From Candidatus Peribacteria bacterium (lineage in GTDB: Bacteria > Patescibacteriota > Gracilibacteria > BD1-5 > UBA6164): a DNA stretch of 64,000 nt. The translations under genes and the position numbers were made by a program. The DNA lies in NCBI GenBank assembly GCA_023898505.1, contig CP060226.1, positions 1,116,001 through 1,180,000 on the forward strand, written 5' to 3'. Position 1 is the stretch's first letter; every line of letters starts with the position of its first letter. The notes under the pieces are model-generated. The model was given only the letters and a program-made list of their open reading frames with translations, was not told where the DNA came from and ran no database searches. This document shows, piece by piece, positions 51,691 to 61,382 of this stretch.

Positions 51691-51972
51691 CTAAGATTTC
51701 TTGATAATCCCAATCTGTCCCTGGTTTACTTTGTTGATGAACTTACCATTCATGTTTTGTACGGTAGTGATACGCTCATGACAACTGGGACAATAGATGT
51801 CGGTTCCAGCGGGAGAAAAGTCTTCGACAAAAATACCGTGATAGTCTTTTTTGATTCTATCACGGTGTATTTTTAAGAGTCTATTGCCTGGTCACTTTTT
51901 GTACTTGATAAGCTTTTCTCCGCACTTACAGTGGACGGTAATCGTATGGTACTGTACTAATTTCTTCGCCAT
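51691..51972 (-). CDS. Small zinc-ribbon protein
   Basis: 93 residues. CKCG (residues ~16-19) and CPSCH (~68-72) form a probable zinc ribbon; the rest is basic. UGA at 51895 is Gly (KYKKGPGNR). Not seen in the standard code as a full frame. It lies 15 bases from the dnaN stop, so cotranscribed with dnaN. Resembles ribosomal or translation zinc proteins but not identified. Confidence 0.65.
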
Positions 51973-51987
51973 TCTTGATAGGGGACA

Positions 51988-53115
51988 TTATATTTTGAGT
52001 GGCATGATGATATGACGGAATTCTCCCTTGCTTTTTTTCTTTTCTCCATCACTGAGGGGAGTAATGAGTATCGGTGAGAGTGCATTTTCAAAGCGGATGC
52101 TAATGTGTGATGATTCGATAACACCGAGCACTTCCAAGAAATACGTAGAGTTGATCCCGATAATATTGTCCTCTCCTTCTACTGCGGCAGCTAAACGTAC
52201 ATCTCCTTCTCCGATTTGGGATTCTCCAGATTCGAGGAGGATCCTCGCTTCACCCGAAAAACTCATCTTTATAGAGTAGTTGTTTTCTTTACTAATAAGG
52301 TTGATCTTTTTTAGAGCTTGGATGAGGTCGATACGGTTAATCTCAGCCTTTGTAGAAAAAGAATTTGGAAAAAACGAACTATAATCAGGGAAACTTCCGT
52401 TGAGAAGACGAGAAAATACTTTGGTATTTCCAAAGTAAAATGCGATCTGATTATCACCCGAGATGACTTTGATATCATCATCTTCTTTGATAATGCTTTT
52501 GATTTCAAAGGCTGTTTTACTGGGGATGATTTTTGAGAAACTTCCTTTTCCTTGAGCATCGAGACTTGTTTTGTACTCAGAGAGACGGAAACTATCGGTG
52601 GAAGCGCAGGTGACGTTTCCAGAATCAAGATTCATCAGTATCCCTGCAAGCGTTGGGCGGATATTGCCTTCTGCAGAAGAAAAGAGGGTTTTTTCGATAG
52701 ATTTCTTGAGAGTTTCTCCAGATATGTGAAAGCTCATCTCTTCTTTAATCGTAGGGATAAGAGGAAATTCACTTGCCTGGATTCATTTTATTTTAAGTTT
52801 TCCACTTTCGGTTACGAGGTTTAAGCTATCATCTTTCAATAACTCTATTTCTATGCTTGAATCATTGATAAGGGAAATATAGCTGATAAAAAGCTTCCCT
52901 GGGATGCAAAAGGCTCCTTCTGAGGTGATTTCGATATCATCTTTGATGATGTATTCAATTGCCATTTCCAGATTATTGGCACTGAGAACTATCGAGTTAA
53001 AGTTTACTTTGATGAGGATATTTTCGAGTATCGGCGTAGTCGTAATCCCCGCAGTTGCGTGGCTGACAGTATCGAGCCCTGTTTTTAACACAGAAGTATT
53101 AACACGAAATTTCAT
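51988..53115 (-). CDS. dnaN: DNA polymerase III beta sliding clamp
   Basis: 375 residues from ATG 53115 (MKFRVNTSVLKTGLDTVSHA). The three clamp domains are visible by their repeated pattern (TPILENILIKV, RPTLAGILMNLDSG, SILITPLSDG near the end). UGA at 52783 is Gly at the domain 1-2 junction. The C-terminal HIIMPLKI is the usual HxxMPxx end. Confidence 0.95.
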
Positions 53116-53160
53116 AGTTTGTAGCAGGTTAGGAAGTAGCGTTGTTACAGTAGTTGTACC

Positions 53161-53193
53161 AAAAAAAACACTCAAATCAAGCGAGTGTTTTTT
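53161..53193. terminator. Hairpin upstream of dnaN
   Basis: AAAAACACTC with GAGTGTTTTT stems, T-tracts on both strands; insulates dnaN from the accessory region. Confidence 0.65.
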
Positions 53194-53225
53194 TTCGTGT
53201 TAAAAAGTTGTGAAGGGGGGCAAAG
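53194..53225. repeat. Direct repeat left of the AbiE-like pair
   Basis: About 31 bases matching 54435-54465 (core TTAAAAAGTTGTGAAGGGGG). The two copies bracket the toxin-antitoxin pair. Confidence 0.7.
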
Positions 53226-53299
53226 AGTGTGAAAAATATATGCTTGAAATGCACGGGGAAATATATATAATTTCTTTTAAATATTTTGTTATTGATATT

Positions 53300-53575
53300 A
53301 TGGATTTGGATATACAACTTCATTTTGCGGAAAAATATAATTGGTGGTCTACAAAGAAATGAAAACAGAACCTGAGTACTGAAAAGAAATTGAGTTATAT
53401 CATGATGTATGGGAGCCTGAGGGAGCTTATATTTGTCTTTGAACAATTTGATATGAGTACCTTGGTGCGTGCATTTGAGAGTATAGAAAGAGATGAGTTC
53501 TCCCTTGGAAAAAAGAGGCAAGAAGTGATTCGATATTTATTACGCCATAAGTCTGATAATGCGTTTGTATGTTAG
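53300..53575 (+). CDS. Putative antitoxin of AbiEii-like system
   Basis: 91 residues, UGA 53360 as Gly (STKKGKQNL). Helical, no wHTH of AbiEi seen. Its last codons overlap the toxin start by seven bases (GTATGTTAG), the coupling typical of antitoxin-toxin pairs. Antitoxin role inferred from position. Confidence 0.6.
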
Positions 53576-54288
53576 AAAAAAAACAGAAAATTATCTTTGA
53601 TACTATAGCACTTCGAGTTCTGGATACTCAGCAACAGTGATTGAGAGTAGTACTTGAGGATTTCTCAAGTACGCATTTTTTAGCCGGATGAACGGCTATT
53701 GCTCTACAGTTATGACATAGGAAAAGTATCGACTTTGACTTTTTTTCTCGTTGAACTCAGGGAAGTTTTGCTCAGTTTGTAAGACGTATAGGAGTATATG
53801 GCTTTGATGTCAGTGATGCAGACACACTTCATTTCCGTGGGATGGAATTCGAGGATCAAGATGAACTTCATACGACTATCAATGGAGTGAGATGGAGCTG
53901 TATTAACTTTTATCGCACGCTATATGATGACCAAGAAATACATATCCAAGGGAACAATTATATCTTGTGATGATTACGAATTGCTTCACTCGAAGAACTA
54001 CTTTCAATGAAACTCTTTGCGATGATTTCTCGAAACAAGTGGAAAGATGCGGTAGATGTATATTTCTTGCTTTCTCAGCTCTGAATCTCTCTTTTGGAGG
54101 CGTTAGATATGTCAGAAAACAAGTATTTTATCAATATATTTAATCGTGAAGCGGTGCTTGAACAAATGCTTTCGGGTTATTGGGATACAGTCGAAGATGT
54201 GCAGTATATCATAGACACCCCTCCAAGTGATGGTACGATTATCAAGTATCTACAAAAGGAAGCAATGAGTGTTTCGAGGATGTTGTAG
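53569..54288 (+). CDS. AbiEii/MenT-like nucleotidyltransferase toxin
   Basis: 239 residues with UGA at nine sites as Gly. FLAGGTAIALQLGHRKSIDFDFFS is the diagnostic nucleotidyltransferase motif of AbiEii toxins, and the second Gly of GGTA is UGA. C-terminal LEELLSMKLFAMISRNKWKDAVDVYFL matches the family. Members add nucleotides to tRNA and block translation in phage-infected cells. Confidence 0.85.
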
Positions 54289-54306
54289 TTTTGAGTACAA
54301 CAAAAG

Positions 54307-54338
54307 TCCCCAGTGATACTTGTATCACTTGGGATTTT
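54307..54338 (+). terminator. Terminator of the AbiE-like pair
   Basis: Stem AGTGATAC/GTATCACT within CCCC...GGG, followed by ATTTTCT, 18 bases after the toxin gene. Confidence 0.7.
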
Positions 54339-54434
54339 CTTCAAAAACCAGTATATAAAAACAGGAGAGAGAAAAAAGTTTTAGTATGATATCATTCCTC
54401 TGGGCATTACATTATTACCAGTATCATAGTCATT

Positions 54435-54510
54435 TTCGTTTTAAAAAGTTGTGAAGGGGGCAAAGGACAGAGGAATTACAGGGGTGAATGCCCAAAATTC
54501 AAAACTCCTT
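54435..54510. repeat. Direct repeat right of the AbiE-like pair plus shared defence flank, copy 2
   Basis: 54435-54465 repeats 53194-53225. 54457-54510 resembles 22795-22849 next to the DUF262 gene (GGGGTGAATGCCC core). Confidence 0.7.
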
Positions 54511-57500
54511 ATTTGTATTCATGCTTTCTTAGTTCTAAATCTTCATCCGCTTTTTTTTTCTCATAATCTATTTGTTTATCTAAAAATTCTTCATATTTTT
54601 TTATAAAATCCTGAATATATTTTCTTTTATCTTTTTTCCATTTTTGTATTGATTCTTTTTTGCCTTTTAATGAATTAACAAAACCATATTCACCAGAGAC
54701 TAACCCTCCAGTTTCTGACATAGGGTAGATAACACTTCCTTGATGTTTTGGATATTTTCTAAGTATTGTTTGCACAGCCTTACTATCAAGAGTTATATGC
54801 CCTTGATAAGTGCTTAATATTGATAATACTGTTTTAATATATGATTCAATGCCAGTATTTAGTAGTTTAACTAATTCTTCATCAAGGTCATTTATTGAAT
54901 AAATATTCTTTAAAAAATGCCCACCATCCCAATTAAATAACCAGTTTTTCTTTTTAAACCATTTCAAAACTTCAGGAATAATTACCTTTCCATGCGTTTG
55001 TAGGACTGTGTTAAATTTATGAAAATCATAGGGAATGGCATCGTATCTATCTTCACTTTTTTTCTTAGATTGAATACTTATTCTTTTTTCAAAGAACTGA
55101 ACTATTTTTAATGGATAATCTTTAGCAATTATTTCTAAAATAGCTTCAGTATGATAATCGATATTTGGTACTAGTAGTAAGCTCTTTAAGATTACATCAA
55201 AGTCTTTTTCAGATAGTATTTTTATTATTGATTCTTTTTGAAACCAAACATTATTTACCCACCAACTGTCTTTTTGCTTTGTAAGTTCTTTGATTGTTTG
55301 AACAAATAATTTTGTATGTCTTTTATCCCTTGGATAATTATCAACAATAGAACGAATAACATTATTTAGAGCATTGATGTCTTTTTTCTGTTTTGCTTTT
55401 TGAAATGCTTGTTTTAGTAATTTTTCATCTACTTCTTTTACATAAGAAAAAATATAGGTACATAATGATAAATGCCTTCCTTCTTTTATAGAATTTTCAA
55501 TAAATTTTATTGCTATATCTTTTTTGCTACTTGCATAAATTCCAGCAACAAGATGAATAAGAAACTCCTCTAAGTCTTTTTCTTTATTTTGGATAAGTTT
55601 TTGAACAATATTTGGTTTTTGTTTTCCAAGTTCATTAAGAAAAATATTGAAATACTGATACCTACCATAGTCTTTTGCTTGATTATAATTGTTAATTACT
55701 GAGATAATTTTATTTTGCCATTCAGTAAAATTACTATCTGATATTTCCTCTACAAATTCTTGAATTTTTTGCTTTCTTTCTTTTTCCGCTTCCCTCCAAT
55801 CTAAATCTTCATCAAAACGGTAATCATATCCAACAAATATTTTGAACATGTTATATTCACTATTTTGTGCGATAAGAGACTGTAATTTTTTAATATTTTT
55901 TAGTTTGTTAGAATATCTTTTTATAAACCAATGAGATTGCTCCTCAATTTCTTTTACTATTTCGTGATCAGTGTTTTCAACTATCTCATTGTAAAATTTA
56001 ATTATCTTGTTTGTATTTCCTCATATTAACTCTTCAAGTTCCTTTGTGTAATTATCATATGGTGTTTGGGTCGCTTCTCTTAAAATTTGTAATATCTTTT
56101 TCTTTTGAGGAATTTTTTTTGAAAGCAAAAATAATTTTTGCAAAATTTCAATTGCTCTTTCCCTTGTTTGCTTGAGGTTTTTGTTCGCATTTAGTCCGCC
56201 ACGATGGATAGTAAAAGTTTTATAATCCATCATCTCATTTCCCTCAAATGATGGATTTATTATGTGTTCTAAAATTGTAGAAATAGCATCAAAATTAGTA
56301 AGCAGTTTTCTATCTCCAATTTTTTCTATTTCATCAAGAAGAAAAATTTGTGGCTGATATCCTATTTTTTGTAACACAAATAAATTATACTCTGACGTTT
56401 TTTCTAAAGATTTATTTGCTTTTTTCTTGATACTTTTTTCTTCTGAATTTGAGAGTCTTAAAAGTAGAGTAAATACATCTTTAGGCTCTATATATCTTAG
56501 TCTTCCAAGTAATTCAATCGACTTTTCAATCAGGTCATTATGAGATTTCCCTTTCATCTTTCCCCAGCCTTTTATATTTCTGGTAACTATTTTTAATGGC
56601 TTTTTGGAGTTTATAATTTCTCTCAGTATTTGAACTGCTTTGTTCGGTATCCTGTAGATATACTTTTCCATTAACTCTAAGTTTACAAAAATATCATCGT
56701 TGTTTTTGAATTTGGGAAGATGGTTTTTAAACTCCTTTGAGAGTTCACTAAAATATTTTTCAACTTTTGGATGATTAATTTTATTTAATTGCTCAAATAC
56801 AATCTTTTTATTATCAAAATATAAGTGTTTATCTAAATTCTCAAAATCTAACAATTTGCTATCAAGCAGTAAAAACAGTGATTCGACCCCTAATTCTTCA
56901 TTTTCTAAAAGATGATAATTTACAGTGGAGCTTATGATGCCTGCATTTTCAAGGTGTTCAATTATTGTTTTTGATTCATGTTCTTTGATATTTAATAAAT
57001 CAGAAAATACTTTTGGGAAGTCTTGTTTTTTTATAGCTCCAAATAAATAAAGAACCCCCAAACAAGATTGAACATTTAACTCAAATTTACTTGAAATTTT
57101 TGCTATTCCTTCTTTAGCTTCTGAGTAGTTGTCAGATTTTGCTATTTTTCTCCATTTTAAGTTAATTTTTTGAGAGTCGTTATAATCAATTTCATTTTTT
57201 GAAATATCAACAGTAATTCCTTTAGAATTATTGATATTTTTATCTAAGAAGTGCCAATAACTTCTTTTCTTCTCAACATCAACAATGAAAAACAAAGTTG
57301 GGACATTGGTTTTAGTTAAAAATTCAACATCTTTTTTTGCAATGTGATATTTTTTTAAATCAGAGATTTTTTCATGTGATTTTATCTGATAATGCAAATA
57401 AAGTTCTAGATAGTTTTCATTTTCATCTTTTAGTTTTATCACCCCATCTATATCTGGATGCCTATCTTTCCCTGACCTCCTCTCAAAATCTGTAAACATA

Positions 57501-57580
57501 AAAAATTGCATATCAATAGAAGCAAATAATATGTTTATTCCATTTGAGCTAATTGTATCTTGTTGAGTAGATTTAGACAT
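54509..57580 (-). CDS. Large DUF4365-like nuclease-domain protein with helical repeats
   Basis: 1,023 residues as one frame if the single UGA at 56021 is Gly; otherwise two ORFs (519 and 446 residues). The N-terminal ~130 residues show RRSGKDRHPDIDGVIKL, LYLHYQIKS and PTLFFIVDVEKKRSYWHF, the pattern of DUF4365-type PD-(D/E)xK nucleases (Asp, then Q-x-K). The rest is helical, with Leu/Lys-rich HEAT-like repeats. No transmembrane helix. Probably a stand-alone defence effector. The 57 codons between the two ORFs are open and coding-like, favouring one protein. Very AT-rich with low UGA use, unlike the core genes. Confidence 0.7.
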
Positions 57581-57717
57581 TTTTTCTACGGTAGATTGTA
57601 AATATTGTATCCTTTCCCCCTAAATATTAAATCGTTTTCGGAGTGATTATCCCCCCTTATTAAATTTTAGACAAGTTTTGTTTTGCTTCCTTTCTTAAAA
57701 GCGAATCGGGAAATTTC

Positions 57718-58710
57718 TTATTCCCCAAATTTTACAATAAGTCCCTTATTTCTTAAGATCTCGTCTTTAATACTTCCAAGAAACTGGCGAATATTTTCTC
57801 CACGAATCATAATATGAAAATGATACTGGTGGTAGCGCTTGATAGGAGAAAGTGATCGATCTATGCGATAGGCTTTTTCGGTATCTTCATGCTGGAGCTT
57901 TTCATAGATACGTGCAATAAAGTCTCTTGCCCTCTCTTCGTTTAGGTGTCGATACTCCACCCAAGCAATCTCGCAAAAAGGAGGATAGTAAAACTCTTTT
58001 CTCTCTTTTAATGTATACTGGAAAAAAGACTTATAATTGGCATTGCAGATGTGATCGATAATCGGATTTTCGGGGATATATGTCTGGATAATGACTTCCG
58101 TTTCAGTGTCTGGTCTGTCTCATCTCCCCAGGAGTTGTTTGATGTTTTGATAGACCTTTTCTTCCGTGTTATACACCGGGATTTGGAGTTCTTGCTCGAG
58201 GAGAATCACGCCGATAAGCCCTACTTTTTTGAAGTCAAATCCTGTTGTAATCATCTTGGTACCGATGATGATATCGGCACTATGGAGATGGGCTATCGCT
58301 TCAGATTTTTGTTTTTTTTGTTTCATCTGATCAAAATCAAAGCGAAAGACTTGAGCTTGGGGAAATAAAAAAGAGATCTGTTGTTCTAGTTGTTGTGTCC
58401 CTACTCCAACTTGCAGGAGATTTGTCCCATGACAGGCACTACAGGTAAGGGGGATATTTTCATGATGTCCGCAGATATGACAGAGAAGCTTCGGTGGATG
58501 AGTGTGAATACTGAGCGCATGATCGCAGGCAGGGCAGCCAAAAAGATGGTTACAGTCAGTACAAACGAGAGAAGAATGGCTTCCTCGCTTATTGATGTAA
58601 AGGATCGTTTTTTGTCACTGTTTAAGGCAGGTATCTATATGTTCTATGAGAGTACGAGAGAGGTATCGATACTCAGGATGTGCGTTTTGTGAGAGATTGA
58701 CGAGGAGCAT
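57718..58710 (-). CDS. priA: PriA-like protein lacking the N-terminal helicase half
   Basis: 330 residues from ATG 58710. Contains the PriA zinc region (CTDCNHLFGCPACDHALSIH, CHICGHHE, CSACHG) and helicase lobe 2 (DIIIGTKMITTGFDF; LGRGDET) and the C-terminal FYYPPFCEIAWVEYR domain. UGA codons (58117, 58619) are Gly. Residues equivalent to the PriA DNA-binding domain, Walker A and DEAH box are missing; upstream is a stop and noncoding DNA. A truncated remnant or an unusual form. Confidence 0.8.
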
Positions 58711-59022
58711 AGGGAAATAGAGAGATAGGTAAATGGGACGAGAGGTAAATAGTGAATAGGCGTAGGAGTGATAAACTTGCAATAATTCTATCCGCCACGC
58801 TATCTATGTACTCCTTATTTATTTTAATTGTACAAATATTTGCATAATTTTCAAAGGTATAGTACACTTATATATGAGGCATACAACGGTACGTAGGTTT
58901 CCTCCTTTCACCTACTACTGCTGTATGTCTCTTTTTTGTGCCCGTCAAACGAAAATTTTTTGATTTTTTCAAAAAATTTTATATAAAAATACCCGTATTT
59001 TTACTGATTAACATTCTAAATT
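58711..59022. other. Divergent intergenic region between priA fragment and dnaJ
   Basis: No CDS. AT-rich, with a possible -10 (TATAGT at 58860-58865) and a long hairpin at 58876-58937 on the dnaJ strand. Confidence 0.5.
58876..58937 (+). terminator. Nested hairpin with T-tract upstream of dnaJ
   Basis: Outer stem GAGGCATACA (58876-58885) with TGTATGTCTC (58922-58931), one G-U pair; inner GTAGGT with ACCTAC; then six T. May be an attenuator or a small RNA end ~90 bases before dnaJ. Confidence 0.6.
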
Positions 59023-60114
59023 TTGGACTATTATAGCGTACTTGGGGTTGAAAGATGAGCTTCAAAAGATGACATAAAACGAGCCTATCGTAAACTGGCG
59101 ATGCAGTATCACCCAGATAGAAATGGGGGAGATGCAGCATCTGAAAAAAAATTTAAAGAAGTAAATGAAGCCTATAGTGTGTTGTCAGATGATGCAAAAA
59201 GACAGCAGTACGATACTTTTGGATCTGTGTGAGGAGCCTCTGGTTTTGGAGGCGGAGGATTTAATGTCGATGTAGATCTCTGAGATATCTTTGAATCATT
59301 TTTTGGTGGGGGAATGTGAGGATCTGCTCGTAGGTCAACGGAACGTAGAGGTGAGGATCTTGAATACAGTCTTCATATTGATCTCAAAACCAGTATCTTT
59401 TGAGGAAAAGAAACGATTCGTTTTGTAGCACAAGAAGCCTGTGATGGATGTGATGGTGAGTGAGGAAGTGGGAAAAAACAGTGTCCAAACTGTGGGGGAA
59501 CGGGCAGAGTCACGACGACAAAACAAAGTGTATTTGGAGTGATTCAAAAGACACTTACCTGTAGTCAGTGTTCTGGTACCGGAGAATCATTTGAACATAT
59601 TTGTAGTAGCTGTTCTGGCGAAAAGCGTGTAAAAAAAGAAAAAGAAATTGTTGTAGATATTCCAGCGGGGATTAATGATGGGATGATTATAAAATTGAGT
59701 GAAGAGGGAAATGCAGGAGTTGGGATGAAGGCTTCTGGAGACCTCTATATCCGTTTTTCTGTAGATCTAGAAGAGAAGGGATTGAAAAGAGAAGGAGAAG
59801 ATTTGTATTATGATTTGGAAATCGATGTGATTGAAGCGATTTTGGGGACCAAAAAAGAAATCTCTCTTCCTATTTTAGGGAAGCGTATGATAGAAATCGC
59901 TGCAGGGACGAGTCATGGTACCGTGATTAAGCTCTCAGGAGATGGGGTCAAACATATTCATAGCGAGACGAAGGGGGACCTCTATATCACGCTTGAACTC
60001 AAAATTCCAAAGAAATTATCAAAAGCAGAAAGAGAGCTCTATGAAAATATAGCGAAAGAACGTAAGCTCAATGTGAAAAACGGAAAGGGAATATTTGAAA
60101 AACTATTTGGATAA
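59023..60114 (+). CDS. dnaJ: Chaperone DnaJ
   Basis: 363 residues from TTG 59023 (just after an in-frame TAA; ATT 59020 is the only other option). J domain (LDYYSVLGVERGASKDDIKR; QYHPDRNGG), Gly-rich linker with UGA glycines, zinc region with CDGCDGEG, CPNCGGTG, CSQCSGTG and CSSCSG, C-terminal domains I/II. Six or more UGA codons are Gly, including the last G of CDGCDGEG. Works with DnaK. Confidence 0.95.
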
Positions 60115-60167
60115 TACGGTGAAAATATCATATTTTATGATTCTGAATTCCAAGTTTTCACGATAAA

Positions 60168-61292
60168 ATGACAAAGAGGTAAGCAGTTATGTTCTCGTAT
60201 TTTTTAGGTCGTTCATAGTTTTTTTGTTACATGATTCATTTTCTACAAAAATACCTTTCTTCTCTTATTATCGTCGTCTTTTTTTTTGTGTTTGCAGGTT
60301 TGTATGGAGGAGAATATGTTGAGTATCATAAAGAGCATGCAGAACTGTGACAAGTATTTGAAGAAAGTACGGAGAATTTGAAGGAGTTTTCGTTTGATGC
60401 TCTATCGCAAATTGATGGTATCTCTCTCATGTATACTCCAGAGAATCTTGTCTTAGATACCTTGATACAAAAGGTAAATGCGGCAAAAACGAGAGTGTAT
60501 GTGGAGGTATATATTTTTACACAAAAATCTTTTCGAGATGCCCTATTGCGAGCACAAAAGCGAGGGGTCGATGTACGTGTATTGCTTGAAAATAATCCCT
60601 ATATGGCACCAAATCTCAATAATGCCATATTTTATGATTTACAAAAATGATGAGTTCAGGTACAGTGGTCAAACGCTGATAATTATGCCCTCAATCACTC
60701 AAAAATATATCTGGTTGATGATGAACTTATCCTCTCTACTGGCAATATGAGCCACTCAACGTTTACCTATAATCGTGAGTTTTTTCTGGTGGTTTCGGAT
60801 CCAAAACTCGTGTCGGTGATGGAAGACAATTTTCAGTATGATTTCCTCTGAGATCCCTATTGGTCATATGATCATCGACTCGTTCAGAGTCCCTATGATA
60901 GTCGTGTAAAACTCGAGTATCTTCTCAAAAATGCGAAACAGAGTATCCAGATGTATGTACCGTATTTTTCGGATACGAGTATAGTGTCTTTGTTACAAGA
61001 ACAAGCACGACTCGGGAAAAAAATAGAGATCATTACTCCCAGTACAGATGATGAAGAGGAACTCAAAGATATCGACGCACTGAGAGAGGCAGGAGTGATA
61101 GTATATATGCGTAAAAAGCCCTATATTCATGCCAAGGCACTCTTAGTAGATGGAGAGTATGTATATCTCGGAAGTATCAATTATTCTCAGTATAGTATGG
61201 ATGAAAACAGAGAGTTTGGATTACTGATTTCCAATCCTTCTCTTATCGAAGATTTCCTTCAAGTATTTATTTCTGATAGGGAGATAAAATAA
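60168..61292 (+). CDS. Phospholipase D-family protein (cardiolipin synthase-like)
   Basis: 374 residues from ATG 60168; TTG 60225 is an alternative start. N-terminal membrane anchor (SLIIVVFFFVFAGLY), then two HKD motifs: HSKIYLVDDELILSTGN and HAKALLVDGEYVYLGSINYS. UGA codons (60348, 60648, 60849) are Gly. Probably makes or cleaves phospholipids; cardiolipin-synthase-like by domain order, but also consistent with a PLD-type nuclease. Confidence 0.87.
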
Positions 61293-61382
61293 TACACCAC
61301 GAAGCCCATTATTGACAAGTAGAAATATAAAAAACAGTTTTACAAAAGCTCTATCCGTTCTACAATTTGGAGTACTATCTAT

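Noticed and set aside
56021..56023. UGA as a true stop separating two defence genes
   Set aside because: The 57 codons after it are open in the same frame with no TAA/TAG and look coding, and all other genes here use UGA as Gly. Kept as a stated alternative.
58860..58940. Known riboswitch or tRNA-like structure upstream of dnaJ
   Set aside because: The nested hairpin does not match a class I recognise; called a terminator-like structure only.
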